Below are positions 25,467 to 33,668 of a stretch of DNA of 64,000 nt, piece by piece. The notes below the pieces were generated by a model. The model saw nothing but the letters and a program-made list of their open reading frames with translations. It searched no databases and was not told where the DNA came from. The stretch spans positions 62,001 to 126,000 of the forward strand of contig UBYX01000033.1 of the NCBI GenBank assembly GCA_900469955.1, read 5' to 3'. The translations under genes were made by a program, and so were the position numbers. The DNA comes from Hyphomicrobiales bacterium (GTDB lineage Bacteria > Pseudomonadota > Alphaproteobacteria > Rhizobiales > Rhizobiaceae). Each line of letters starts with the position of its first letter. Positions within the stretch are counted from its first letter, which is position 1.

Positions 25467-26558
25467 TCAGGCCCGGAGCCCTGCTTTCTTGAGCAGCGGC
25501 AGCACGCGGTCACAGAAGAAGGGTAGTTCATAAGTGTAGTTGACAAAGGACAACGCGATCCCGGCATAACCTTGTCCCGCGATAGCGATCATCTCCTCCA
25601 CCAGCTTCTCTGGCGTGCCAATCAAAGGATAGCCCCCGGCACCGCCCGCAAACCTTTTGCGATACCGATCATAGGCGCTCTGGTCGTGTGACTGCGAAAA
25701 TTCCTTCTTGCCGGCCATATGAACATCGACCGCCTCGTGATCGGCAAGCGTCACGGCATAGCGCTCGTAATAGTCCTCCGCTTCCTGCTGGCTTTCGCGG
25801 CAGACGACGTGGCAGACCGTATAGACGCCGACCTCGCGTCCGACCCTCTCTGCCCGGTTCCTGATGTCCTCGACGTGTTTGCCGGCATCGGCAATCTCCG
25901 TAAAGGTCGTAAACAGGTACTCGCAGTTCTTGGCGGCGAAATCTCTGCCCGGGCCGCCGAACGCAGCGTTCATAGTGACGGGCCGCGGCGACTGCAGGCT
26001 CGCGGGGCGGCTGACCACATCATTCAGTTTGTAGTAGGTGCCGTCATAGTCGAAGGGGATATCGGACCGATAGGAACGCTCCACGATCTCAAGCCACTCG
26101 GCGGCTTGATCGTAACCCTTCTCCACCAGCGGCACGCCGAACATACCGAATTCCTTCGGATTCCAGCCGCAGACGATATTCAGACCGGCACGGCCGCCGC
26201 TGATATGATCCACCGTCGCGAGCGCCTTGGCCGCATAGACCGGATGCACGAGCGGTACATGCACGGTCATGAAGAGGCCGATCCTCTCGGTGACGGATGC
26301 GAGGCCCGCCGCCCAGGTGAAGGTTTCGAACGACCATTCGCGCACCCGGTTCTTGCCTCCGAAGCCTTTCCACCGGGCGATCGGCAGGAAAAAGTCGATC
26401 CCACCCCGATCGGCGATCTGCACGGCATTCAGGTTGTCCTCCCAGCGCGCCTGCCAGCGCTCCGGCACGTCGGTTATGGCCAAGCCCCCATCGGCATTGG
26501 CGGAGAAGATGCCGAGTTTCAGCTTGCTGGGACCTTTCAGCGGATGCGGCTTGATCAT
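25467..26558 (-). CDS. LLM-class flavin-dependent monooxygenase
   Basis: A 363-residue luciferase-like TIM barrel. Features include KLGIFSANADGGLAIT at the first strand, FFLPIARWKGFGG, VHVPLVHPVYAAKALATVDHISGGRAGLNIVCGWNPKEF (the flavin-binding segment of SsuD/RutA-like enzymes) and YPLIGTPEKLVEEM near the end. Such enzymes use reduced FMN and oxygen to oxidise alkanesulfonates, pyrimidines, xenobiotics or other small molecules. The start overlaps the stop of the GntR gene by 4 bp (26555-26558), so the pair is translationally coupled. The substrate is unknown and no flavin reductase gene is adjacent. Confidence 0.85.
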   Translation of the reverse strand: MIKPHPLKGPSKLKLGIFSANADGGLAITDVPERWQARWEDNLNAVQIADRGGIDFFLPIARWKGFGGKNRVREWSFETFTWAAGLASVTERIGLFMTVHVPLVHPVYAAKALATVDHISGGRAGLNIVCGWNPKEFGMFGVPLVEKGYDQAAEWLEIVERSYRSDIPFDYDGTYYKLNDVVSRPASLQSPRPVTMNAAFGGPGRDFAAKNCEYLFTTFTEIADAGKHVEDIRNRAERVGREVGVYTVCHVVCRESQQEAEDYYERYAVTLADHEAVDVHMAGKKEFSQSHDQSAYDRYRKRFAGGAGGYPLIGTPEKLVEEMIAIAGQGYAGIALSFVNYTYELPFFCDRVLPLLKKAGLRA

Positions 26559-27262
26559 GCTGTTCCTTTCCCGGTTTTTCCTCTGCGCGACGAAGGTTTC
26601 ATTTGCGCCGCTTCCAATTGCCGCCGGCGAACGGAAAGATAGGCTTCCTCGGCCGCGAACATGAAAAGCGTCATACGGTCCTGAACGGCCAGGGGGTCAT
26701 GGGCAAGGAACGCCTCATGGATATGCGAAAGCCCATCGAGGTATTGCTGAGCTGTAGAAGGATCAGCAAAAGTCCCGAGGCGGACCGACTGAAAATAGTC
26801 CATGAAGCGGGAGATGGTCGCCGCCATGTGGCGATTGCGGACCGCTCTCAGCCAAGCATTGCGAAAATCCACATTCGCTGCAGCCAGTTCCCGCATGTCA
26901 CCTCCAGCGAAAGATCGCCGGATGCGCATCATCGCTGCCGTCAGCTCTTCCTCGACCGTCGCCGACATATCCCGCGCCGCACTCGCAGCCGCCCGCGGCT
27001 CGAGTTGGCGGCGCACTTCGAACAGCCCCGATATATCCTCCAGAGACAATTCCCGGACCGCAAAGCCGCGTGTCGTGCCGACCAGGTAACCTTCCGACAC
27101 CAGCCTCAGCAGTGCCTCGCGGGCCGGCATACGCGATATGCCGTTTAGGGCGGCGATCTCCGTGTCCACCAGGCGGTCGGAGGTGGAAATCTCGCTCCGC
27201 TGCAACTTCAGCCGCAGATCGAAATAGACCACATCCACCAGATTTTCGTTCGGTCTCAGCAT
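26555..27262 (-). CDS. GntR family transcriptional regulator (FCD domain)
   Basis: A 235-residue regulator with a GntR winged helix (about 10-75, with the recognition helix RMPAREALLRLVSEGYL) and an FCD helical domain (LFEVRRQLEPRAAASAARDM onward). The ATG at 27262 is chosen because GCGAGG lies 5 bases upstream; a TTG 15 codons earlier also opens the frame. It is the promoter-proximal gene of a two-gene unit with the LLM flavoenzyme and is divergent from the HpaI aldolase operon. GTATAC-centred sites in the divergent region are candidate operators. Confidence 0.84.
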   Translation of the reverse strand: MLRPNENLVDVVYFDLRLKLQRSEISTSDRLVDTEIAALNGISRMPAREALLRLVSEGYLVGTTRGFAVRELSLEDISGLFEVRRQLEPRAAASAARDMSATVEEELTAAMMRIRRSFAGGDMRELAAANVDFRNAWLRAVRNRHMAATISRFMDYFQSVRLGTFADPSTAQQYLDGLSHIHEAFLAHDPLAVQDRMTLFMFAAEEAYLSVRRRQLEAAQMKPSSRRGKTGKGTA

Positions 27263-27280
27263 CAATACCTCGCCCGAAAT

Positions 27281-27365
27281 CCGTATACCGTTGGATAGAT
27301 AATTCAAGTATCGTCATACTAAAAATCCATTCCTACGGCCTAGATCCGCCGACTACAGTATACGG
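27281..27365. promoter_or_regulatory. Two GTATAC-centred candidate GntR sites in divergent promoter
   Basis: CCGTATACCG at 27281-27290 and CAGTATACGG at 27356-27365 share a GTATAC core, spaced about 75 bp (7 helical turns) between the gntR gene and the plus-strand aldolase operon. The core resembles operators of FCD GntR proteins. Confidence 0.35.
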
Positions 27366-27433
27366 CTGTCTCTCCAAACCATGCCGTCGAGTTTGTACGA
27401 CATCTCCTGTTATTCGCTTGCCGACCCAATAAT

Positions 27434-27445
27434 TTTAGGCTTAAA
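27434..27445. promoter_or_regulatory. TTTAGGCTTAAA motif upstream of the aldolase operon
   Basis: One mismatch from the palindrome TTTAAGCTTAAA found at 44027-44038. It lies 58 bp upstream of the ATG at 27504, a position fitting operator or promoter overlap. Confidence 0.45.
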
Positions 27446-27503
27446 CTTCTTTTGAGAGGCTGCGTTCGCCATCTCGCCGAAGGACAATTCCCAGAGGGTC
27501 GTC

Positions 27504-28259
27504 ATGAGTAGTTTCCGCAGGAAGTGCATTGGCTATGAAAGGGTGATTGGCACCTTCGCCGCCATTCCCCATCCCGTCGCGATCGAGGTGATCGCGGCGA
27601 CAGGACTAGACTTCCTCTGCATCGATGCGGAACACTCGCAGATCGACCGCGAACTCATGGAAAACCTCATACGCGCCGCTGACGCCCATCGCGTGCCGGC
27701 AATGGTGAGGGTTCCAAGCCATGCGCCGGAATGGACCGCGTCAGCACTCGACGCGGGCGCCGCCGGCGTCCTTGTGCCACGCGTCTCAATGGTTGCCCAG
27801 GCCAAGGCAGCCGTCATGGCGACGCGTTATCCGCCGATCGGAGAGCGCGGAGTCGGCCCTGGCCGTGCCTCCGCATACGGCTATCGGATTCCCGATTATC
27901 TGAGGGCCGCCAATGAAAGCCTCGTGCTGGCGATCCAGATCGAGACGGCCGAAGGCCTCGCCAATGTCGATGACATCGTCGCCGTCGATGGCGTCGACGT
28001 GATCTTCATTGGTCCCGGCGATCTTTCCGTATCCATTGACGCCATGGGACCTGCAGGAGCGGAAAAGCTCGATGCCGCAATCACCAAGATCGCAAGCGCG
28101 GCCCGCAAGGCCGGCAAAGCAGTCGGGATCTTCCGTCCGTCCGCCGATGACGTCCGGAAATGGTCCGAAGCCGGCATCACCTTCTTCATGCTGGCCAGCG
28201 ATACCATGTTCCTCGGCGCAAGCCTCGCCGCCGGCGCGTCCACGGCCCGTAACGCGTAG
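27504..28259 (+). CDS. HpcH/HpaI family aldolase
   Basis: A 251-residue class II metal-dependent aldolase. The order TFAAIPHPVAIEVIAATGLDFLCIDAEHSQID, MVRVPSH, DAGAAGVLVPRV, QIETAEGLANVDDIVAVDGVDVIFIGPGDLS matches HpaI and 2-keto-3-deoxy-L-rhamnonate aldolases, including the Glu and Asp that bind the metal. It would cleave a 2-oxo-4-hydroxy acid to pyruvate and an aldehyde. It heads a plus-strand operon with a hydroxyacid dehydrogenase (8-bp gap) and a quinone reductase (4-bp gap). Confidence 0.86.
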   Translation: MSSFRRKCIGYERVIGTFAAIPHPVAIEVIAATGLDFLCIDAEHSQIDRELMENLIRAADAHRVPAMVRVPSHAPEWTASALDAGAAGVLVPRVSMVAQAKAAVMATRYPPIGERGVGPGRASAYGYRIPDYLRAANESLVLAIQIETAEGLANVDDIVAVDGVDVIFIGPGDLSVSIDAMGPAGAEKLDAAITKIASAARKAGKAVGIFRPSADDVRKWSEAGITFFMLASDTMFLGASLAAGASTARNA

Positions 28260-28267
28260 GGTGCATT

Positions 28268-29227
28268 ATGAAGATCATCAAGACTGACGGAATGCTTGCC
28301 GTTGAAGCGGAACAGCTTGCCTATCTTCATGGCCTCGATGCCGAGTTCATCGAAAGAACACTGCTGACCGAGGACGAGCTGATTGCCGAAGCGAAGGATG
28401 CCGATGCACTGATGGTGCTGCGTGAGCCAATCACCGCACGGGTTCTGTCCGAACTCAAGAATCTCAAGGTCGTCGGCCGCTTTGGTGTCGGTCTGGATTC
28501 GATTGATGTCGAAGCAGCAACCAGGGCCGGCGTGCAGATCACCTATGTACCGGATTCGAATGTAGACGAAGTAAGCACTCACGCAATGGCCCTGATCCTG
28601 TCGTTTGCACGAAAGCTCAAAGTCTATGATAGCGCGGTACGTCAGGGCCGTTGGGCCGCCATGGACGACGGCGCTGGCATCGCTCGCCCAAGCGGGCAAA
28701 TACTGGGTCTGATTGGTTTTGGCCAGATCGGTCGCCTGACAGCAGGCAAAGCGAGAGCCTTCGGCTACGAGATCATTGCCTACGACCCTTATATGCCGGC
28801 GGAAAAGGTCACTGCTGCAGGCGCGAGGCCGGTGTCGCTGGACGAACTGTTTGCACAAGCCGACTTCGTCTCACTGCACATCCCGGTAACGCCGGAGACC
28901 CGTAACATCATTTCCGCGGAAGCGCTGAAGAAGATGAAAAGAGGCGCTGTTGTGATCAACGTCTCGCGCGGCGGGTTGGTCGACGAGGCCGCATTGGCTG
29001 ATGCCATCAGGAGCGGCCATATCGCCGGCGCCGGTATCGATACTTTCGAAAAGGAACCACCATCGCCGAACAACCCGCTGCTGTCGCTGGATCAGGTTAT
29101 CGTCTCGCCGCATGCGGCGCATTATTCGGCCCAGAGTTATGCTGAAGTTCGCAGCAAGGTCTTCGCCGATGTCGCGGCCGTGTTGAAAGGCGACAAGCCC
29201 AGATATCCGGTCAACTTCAGGGAGTGA
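28268..29227 (+). CDS. D-isomer-specific 2-hydroxyacid dehydrogenase
   Basis: A 319-residue NAD-dependent dehydrogenase with the two-domain fold. The cofactor motif GLIGFGQIGR sits at about residues 150-160, followed by YDPY. The catalytic Arg is in NVSRGGLVDEAAL, the Glu in DTFEKEP, and the His in VSPHAAHYS. Phosphoglycerate, glyoxylate/hydroxypyruvate or other 2-hydroxyacids are possible substrates. Its place between an aldolase and an MDR reductase suggests handling of a 2-oxo or 2-hydroxy acid produced or consumed by the aldolase. Confidence 0.87.
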   Translation: MKIIKTDGMLAVEAEQLAYLHGLDAEFIERTLLTEDELIAEAKDADALMVLREPITARVLSELKNLKVVGRFGVGLDSIDVEAATRAGVQITYVPDSNVDEVSTHAMALILSFARKLKVYDSAVRQGRWAAMDDGAGIARPSGQILGLIGFGQIGRLTAGKARAFGYEIIAYDPYMPAEKVTAAGARPVSLDELFAQADFVSLHIPVTPETRNIISAEALKKMKRGAVVINVSRGGLVDEAALADAIRSGHIAGAGIDTFEKEPPSPNNPLLSLDQVIVSPHAAHYSAQSYAEVRSKVFADVAAVLKGDKPRYPVNFRE

Positions 29228-29231
29228 CGAG

Positions 29232-30158
29232 GTGAAGGCCATTCAATACAGCGAGCACGGCGAAGCCGACGTGATGCAGTATGTCGATCTGCCTGATCCG
29301 ACAGCGGGGCATGGTCAGATCCTGGTGAAGCTTGAAGCAGCCAGCGTCACTCCCTTCGACTGGAAACTGCGGGCAGGTTATCTCAAGAGCCACTTTACCT
29401 TGCCGATGCCGAACGTTCCCGGCCGCGATGGCGCAGGCACGGTGATTGCGATCGGCAAAAACATCCGCGACTTCAGGGTGGGCGACCGGGTCGCCGTCAT
29501 GGCTGGCGTCTTTGCTCAAGGCGGTTACGCTGAAATGATCGCAGTCGATGCGGAGAACGCGGTCCAGATTCCGGACAACCTTTCGACTGTGGAAGCCGCT
29601 GCGCTTACCAATGCGGGGCTCAGTGCCTGGATTGCCCTGCGTACCGCCGAAGTCAAAATGGGCGACGCAGTGCTGGTTCATTCGGGTGCCGGCGCCGTCG
29701 GCGGGCTGCTTGTACAGCTCTGCCAGCATCTTGGCGCCGACGTTACGGCAACCTGCCGCTCGACCAACCGCGACTATGCGCTAAGCCTCGGCGCAAACCG
29801 GGTTGTCGCTTACGATCAGGAGGACTTCTCCGAAGTCCTGCACAATCAGGACGTGGTCTTCGACCTCATGGGCGGAGAGGTCCATGACAAATCCTACAAA
29901 GTTTTGAAGGCGGGCGGTCATCTCGTGTGGCTGGTTGCCGATCCGATCACCGACCGGAGCCACGAATACGGAGTCAAAGTCACTCGCGCCGTGGTGACCG
30001 ACGACAGATCCGCATTGCGCGGAATGATGGAACTCGCCGGTGCCGGTATCCTGAAACCGCAGGTCGCACGCACCATGCCGCTCTCGCAAGCCGCCGAAGC
30101 TCACCGGCTGATGGAGAACGGCGCTATCACCCGGGGGCGGCTTGTCCTGACAATGTAA
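29232..30158 (+). CDS. Zinc-independent MDR family quinone/alkene reductase
   Basis: A 308-residue medium-chain reductase of the quinone oxidoreductase (zeta-crystallin) branch. The N-terminal GroES-like half includes VPGRDGAGTVIAIG, and the cofactor half contains VHSGAGAVGGLLVQLCQHLGA. The zinc-ligand pattern of alcohol dehydrogenases is absent. The start is a GTG at 29232, 4 bp after the dehydrogenase stop, with GGGAG upstream. It is the last gene of the aldolase operon and converges on the racemase-like gene across 51 bp. Confidence 0.84.
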   Translation: MKAIQYSEHGEADVMQYVDLPDPTAGHGQILVKLEAASVTPFDWKLRAGYLKSHFTLPMPNVPGRDGAGTVIAIGKNIRDFRVGDRVAVMAGVFAQGGYAEMIAVDAENAVQIPDNLSTVEAAALTNAGLSAWIALRTAEVKMGDAVLVHSGAGAVGGLLVQLCQHLGADVTATCRSTNRDYALSLGANRVVAYDQEDFSEVLHNQDVVFDLMGGEVHDKSYKVLKAGGHLVWLVADPITDRSHEYGVKVTRAVVTDDRSALRGMMELAGAGILKPQVARTMPLSQAAEAHRLMENGAITRGRLVLTM

Positions 30159-30209
30159 CCGCCGCCTAGTTTTTACGTCCGGTATCTTTCGTGGATGGCA
30201 GTCGACCAC

Positions 30210-31016
30210 CTAAGCGTCACCGGAAAACAGAGGCGCCTGACGGCCCTTCGCCACGAAAGTCCGGAAGTCGTCGATCGCTCCTTCTGTGGCAAGTGCACAA
30301 AATGGCCCGCGGCTCACTTCAATACCGTTGATCTTCTGCAGCCGGACGTCCATTTCCGCGCTCTTCAGCGCCACGGCAGCGGTATTGACGACCGGCGCAT
30401 GCAACACCTTGAACCCATATTCGCCGCCGACAAGAAGACCGGGCAGCACGCCCGCTGGAACCACCACATCCGCCCCATCGCGCACCAGTGGCTCGGCACA
30501 GGCGATGAAGTTTGCGAGCATCCGCTGCCGTGCATCGTCGTCGCCGGCAAAGGCACTGCTGAAATCGGACGGTTCGCAATTCATGCCGACCACGTGCTTT
30601 ACCCGGCTTCCAAGGCCGTAGAGATCCGCCTGCTCGTAGTGCCAGACCTGAAAGACGTCATCGAGCGTAACAAGCGCCATGCGCCGGCCGAGCCGCGCCG
30701 CATAGTGCATGCACACCTCTCCCGCCCCGATCACCGGCACAGTCAGTGCCGACTTGAGCTCGTAGAGACCGGGGTCCTGGAAATGGCCTATGACCACGGC
30801 GTCATAGCCGCGGCTGGCCGCCTCCAGCCCGTTGTCGATCGCGATTGCAGCACAACGAAATTCCGCCAATCGTCCGAAATGCCGATCCGGCGGGCTGATG
30901 CCGAAAACGTCGACCGTCGTGTCCGGGTCGGCGATACTGTTCAGGTAGTCGGAAAGACGCTTCATATAGGCGGCGCTCGCGGTGGCGTCGATGAAGCTTT
31001 GCCAGAAGATGCGCAT
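30210..31016 (-). CDS. Asp/Glu/hydantoin racemase-fold protein lacking both catalytic cysteines
   Basis: A 268-residue protein with the overall pattern of the Asp/Glu/hydantoin racemase superfamily: DAVVIGHFQDPGLYELKSALTVPVIGAGE at about 72-99 and DGADVVVPAGVLPGLL at about 180-195. In hydantoin racemase the first motif reads as a Cys after IA and the second as a GC pair; here the positions are His78 and Gly/Val, so neither catalytic Cys is visible. It may therefore be a decarboxylase, isomerase or binding protein rather than a racemase. It is divergent from the winged-helix regulator gene. Confidence 0.7.
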   Translation of the reverse strand: MRIFWQSFIDATASAAYMKRLSDYLNSIADPDTTVDVFGISPPDRHFGRLAEFRCAAIAIDNGLEAASRGYDAVVIGHFQDPGLYELKSALTVPVIGAGEVCMHYAARLGRRMALVTLDDVFQVWHYEQADLYGLGSRVKHVVGMNCEPSDFSSAFAGDDDARQRMLANFIACAEPLVRDGADVVVPAGVLPGLLVGGEYGFKVLHAPVVNTAAVALKSAEMDVRLQKINGIEVSRGPFCALATEGAIDDFRTFVAKGRQAPLFSGDA

Positions 31017-31071
31017 TGTCCCCTCGTTTCGTTCGCTGGCCCGGCGCGATTGACACTCGTCAAAACATCAA

Positions 31072-31083
31072 TTTAAGGCTTTA
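31072..31083. promoter_or_regulatory. TTTAAGGCTTTA motif between racemase-like and regulator genes
   Basis: A weaker relative of the TTTAAGCTTAAA family in the 98-bp divergent gap, 32 bp upstream of the regulator start. It would fit autoregulation by the winged-helix protein. Confidence 0.35.
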
Positions 31084-31114
31084 CTCCCGACACAGAAACC
31101 ACCCGGAGAGCCGA

Positions 31115-31657
31115 ATGACCGTGCCGATCACGTCTGAAAACCCGCTGAGCGATGCGGCTGTGGAGATGTCGGAAGCGGCGCTCACCGAGTTCGAATGGTC
31201 GTTGTGGCGAATTTCGGCCGCCTTCCTGCGATGGCAGTCGGAATGCTCGAGCGAACTCGCCGGCTCCGGCCTCAGCGGTCTCGATACCGCGATCCTCCAC
31301 ACGATCCGCTACCGCAACAAACCGAAAGGCCTCGGAGAAATCTCCCGTCTGCTCGGCCGTGACGACACGGCCAACATCCAGTATGCCATCAAGAAACTGC
31401 AGACGCTGCAGCTTATCGAGCGCGTCAAAGGCCGCTCGCGCAAGGACACCCTCTACACGCCGACCCGCAAGGGCACCAAGCTCACCCAGGATTACCGCGC
31501 GCTGCGTCGGCACCTGCTGGTCTCGCTGATCCAGAAAATGGATCACGCGGAACAGGGACTTGGCGACGCGACGGAAATGCTGGAACTGCTGACCAGCTTC
31601 TACGACACCGCCGCCCGACGCGTGGCGAGCGGGTCTCATCCGGTTGAGCGCTCCTGA
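31115..31657 (+). CDS. MarR-like winged-helix transcriptional regulator
   Basis: A 180-residue DNA-binding protein starting at the ATG at 31115 with GGAGAG upstream. The helix-turn-helix region is at about residues 70-125 (LGEISRLLGRDDTANIQYAIKKLQTLQLIERVKGRSRKD), followed by a wing and long dimerisation helices at both ends. It belongs to the MarR-like group that often controls aromatic catabolism. Its 3' end overlaps the convergent cyclase gene by 22 bp. It is the best candidate for the protein reading the TTTAAGCTTAAA-type sites, because one partial site lies in its own promoter. Confidence 0.78.
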   Translation: MTVPITSENPLSDAAVEMSEAALTEFEWSLWRISAAFLRWQSECSSELAGSGLSGLDTAILHTIRYRNKPKGLGEISRLLGRDDTANIQYAIKKLQTLQLIERVKGRSRKDTLYTPTRKGTKLTQDYRALRRHLLVSLIQKMDHAEQGLGDATEMLELLTSFYDTAARRVASGSHPVERS

Positions 31658-32427
31658 ACCAGCGCCAGGACGCGCAACGGACTGCCCGAGCCGTTCTGGA
31701 TCTTCAGCGGCGCCGCAACGATCATCGCACCTTTCGGAGGCAAATGGTCGAGATTGGTGAGGCATTGCAGCCCGTAGCGGCCGGCACCATGCAGATAGTG
31801 ATGCGCCGGATAGGGAGGCGAAAAATGCCCCGCCTGCCCGGCATCCGTGCCGATCGTTTCCGTCCCGAAGCCGATGATGTCCCGTTCCGCTACCAGCCAG
31901 CGCATGACCTCGGCATCCGGTCCTGGCGTATGGGCGCCGTCGGCAAGGAGGTTGGCATAGGCGGCGCCTGACTTCTTCGACCAGTCGGTACGGAGCAGGA
32001 CCCATGAGCGCGGTCGAATGCGGCCGTTCTCGTCTTCCCATTTGACGACATCCGAAACGGTCAGCAGGAAATCCGCATCCTCGTTCGCCTGTTGCGAACA
32101 ATCGATCACGCAGGCCGGTGCGATCATGTCGGCCGGGGGCAGCGTATCGACGGAATTGAGCGGCAGGTCGCGGCCTGTATACCAATGGATCGGCGCATCG
32201 AAATGCGTGCCGGTATGCTCGCCGAACGAGAGATTGTTCCAATACCACGCCGGACCGGAGCCGTCGTAACGGGAAATCCTCTCCATCCGGAACGGCGCGG
32301 ACTGCCCCAGTTCCGGCGGCATGACGATGACCGGGAAGTCCGGTGACAGGGTGCAGGTAAGGTCGACCACCCGAATGCGGCCCGAAGCCAATGCTCCCGC
32401 GAAAACGCCCAGGATATCCCCGTTCAT
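31636..32427 (-). CDS. Cyclase-family metal-dependent hydrolase (isatin hydrolase/KynB-like)
   Basis: A 263-residue member of the cyclase superfamily, which includes isatin hydrolase and kynurenine formamidase. The metal motif HTGTHFDAPIHW is at about residues 70-81, with VVDLTCTLSPDFPV at the N-terminus and GTETIGTDAG in the second half. The ATG at 32427 overlaps the stop region of the DUF35-SDR gene by 4 bp. It is the last gene of the operon that starts at 37385. Enzymes of this family open cyclic amides or N-formyl amides; isatin ring opening is the hypothesis that best fits the neighbours. A paralogue is encoded at 46111-46896. Confidence 0.82.
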   Translation of the reverse strand: MNGDILGVFAGALASGRIRVVDLTCTLSPDFPVIVMPPELGQSAPFRMERISRYDGSGPAWYWNNLSFGEHTGTHFDAPIHWYTGRDLPLNSVDTLPPADMIAPACVIDCSQQANEDADFLLTVSDVVKWEDENGRIRPRSWVLLRTDWSKKSGAAYANLLADGAHTPGPDAEVMRWLVAERDIIGFGTETIGTDAGQAGHFSPPYPAHHYLHGAGRYGLQCLTNLDHLPPKGAMIVAAPLKIQNGSGSPLRVLALVQERSTG

Positions 32428-33668
32428 CGACCGGCCTCCCGCTCCACTGCCTTCGGATTGTCGAAGAGGCGCGCCTCGATATCCTTGGCCACATCCCCGA
32501 TGTAAATATCCTCGAGCCCGCGCTTCAGCCCGTCGACGACCGCATCCGCCAGCGCCTTTGGCGCCACCTTCGGCGGCGGCACCGTCTGAAACCATTCGGT
32601 ATCAAGCGGTCCCGTCAACGCATTGATGACCCGGATGCCGCCCTGTCGCAGTTCATTGCGCAGCCATTGCGACAGCGAAAGACAGGCGGCATGCGCAACG
32701 GAATGGACGCCGAATTGCCGCGCGTTGCTGAGGCCGTGAACGGAGAGCACGTTGACCCAGGCAACGGCTCCGGTCGCGCCATCCGCGCCGCGGGAGCGCA
32801 TCACCGGACCAAAAGCTTGGGAAAGCCGCATCAGCCCCATCACCGTATGATCCATAACATCGCGCGCCGTATTGGCCGCGCTTGCGTCGAAGAGATGTGC
32901 CGGCCGGACATGATCTGCGGTGTTGATCAGAATCTCGACCTTGGCGCCGATATCAATCGCCAGTTCCTGTACGGATCGTTCGCTGGTCAGATCGAGATCG
33001 ACGACTTCGACGCCTTCCATCGCCTCCAGCAAGGTCCGCTCCTCGAATGGCTTCCATTGTTCGGCCACGCCGACGAATATCTTGGCGGCCCCCGCCTTCT
33101 TCAGTGCATTGACCAGAGCCACGGCCATGGGGCTGCGTCCGTCCGATATCAGCACCCGGCGATATTTCGGATCGGCGCTCAGTTGTCGCCACTGGGGATC
33201 ATCTTCCATATGAGGCGTCTCCGACACGGATTTGGCAAAAAACACGGCCTGGCCGGCCTTGTCGAGCTGCAGCGACATCGCCACCCGGGCACCAGGCCCG
33301 CCGCAATCGCCATGCAGATGCGCGACGACAACCGGTCCGCAATCGAGCTGAACCATCCCGGTGCGCCACGGCATGTGCTCGCGGAAATAAGGATCGCTGG
33401 TCACCTCGATCCGGGTTTCCGACAGCAGCGCACCACCCGTCGGCGCGTCCAGGAACGTTAGGGCGGAGGAAAGGCAGTTCGGGCAGGCTTCGCGTGCCGG
33501 ATAGGCATAGCGCCCGCATTCGCCGCAGCATTGCAGCATGAAACGGCCGATCGCGGCTGCAAGCGTGAACCCATGCGCCTTGCGACTGCGCGTTTGAGGC
33601 GGCAGCAGCGGCTGCGTGGTGCGGGCGAGCGGGTTCTTGCGTTTTGGCCTTGGGAGAGGTCCGGTCAT
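32424..33668 (-). CDS. DUF35 OB-fold/zinc-ribbon protein fused to a degenerate SDR domain
   Basis: A 414-residue fusion. The N-terminal part (to about residue 155) is a DUF35 protein with a rubredoxin-like zinc ribbon (Cys48, Cys51, Cys62, Cys65) and an OB-fold. The C-terminal part is SDR-like, but its cofactor motif reads SDGRSPMA instead of TGxxxGIG, and the Tyr-x-x-x-Lys pair is replaced by His-containing HSVAH. The ATG at 33668 overlaps the stop codon of the thiolase-like gene (TGATG). DUF35 proteins are obligate partners of thiolase-like enzymes such as Ltp2-ChsH2 and BbsB-BbsA, so a complex with the adjacent protein is expected. Confidence 0.8.
   Translation of the reverse strand: MTGPLPRPKRKNPLARTTQPLLPPQTRSRKAHGFTLAAAIGRFMLQCCGECGRYAYPAREACPNCLSSALTFLDAPTGGALLSETRIEVTSDPYFREHMPWRTGMVQLDCGPVVVAHLHGDCGGPGARVAMSLQLDKAGQAVFFAKSVSETPHMEDDPQWRQLSADPKYRRVLISDGRSPMAVALVNALKKAGAAKIFVGVAEQWKPFEERTLLEAMEGVEVVDLDLTSERSVQELAIDIGAKVEILINTADHVRPAHLFDASAANTARDVMDHTVMGLMRLSQAFGPVMRSRGADGATGAVAWVNVLSVHGLSNARQFGVHSVAHAACLSLSQWLRNELRQGGIRVINALTGPLDTEWFQTVPPPKVAPKALADAVVDGLKRGLEDIYIGDVAKDIEARLFDNPKAVEREAGR

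Noticed and set aside
25199..25567. Short frames on both strands between terC and the LLM gene
   Set aside because: Neither shows a ribosome-binding site, family pattern or codon bias like its neighbours, so I treat the region as non-coding.
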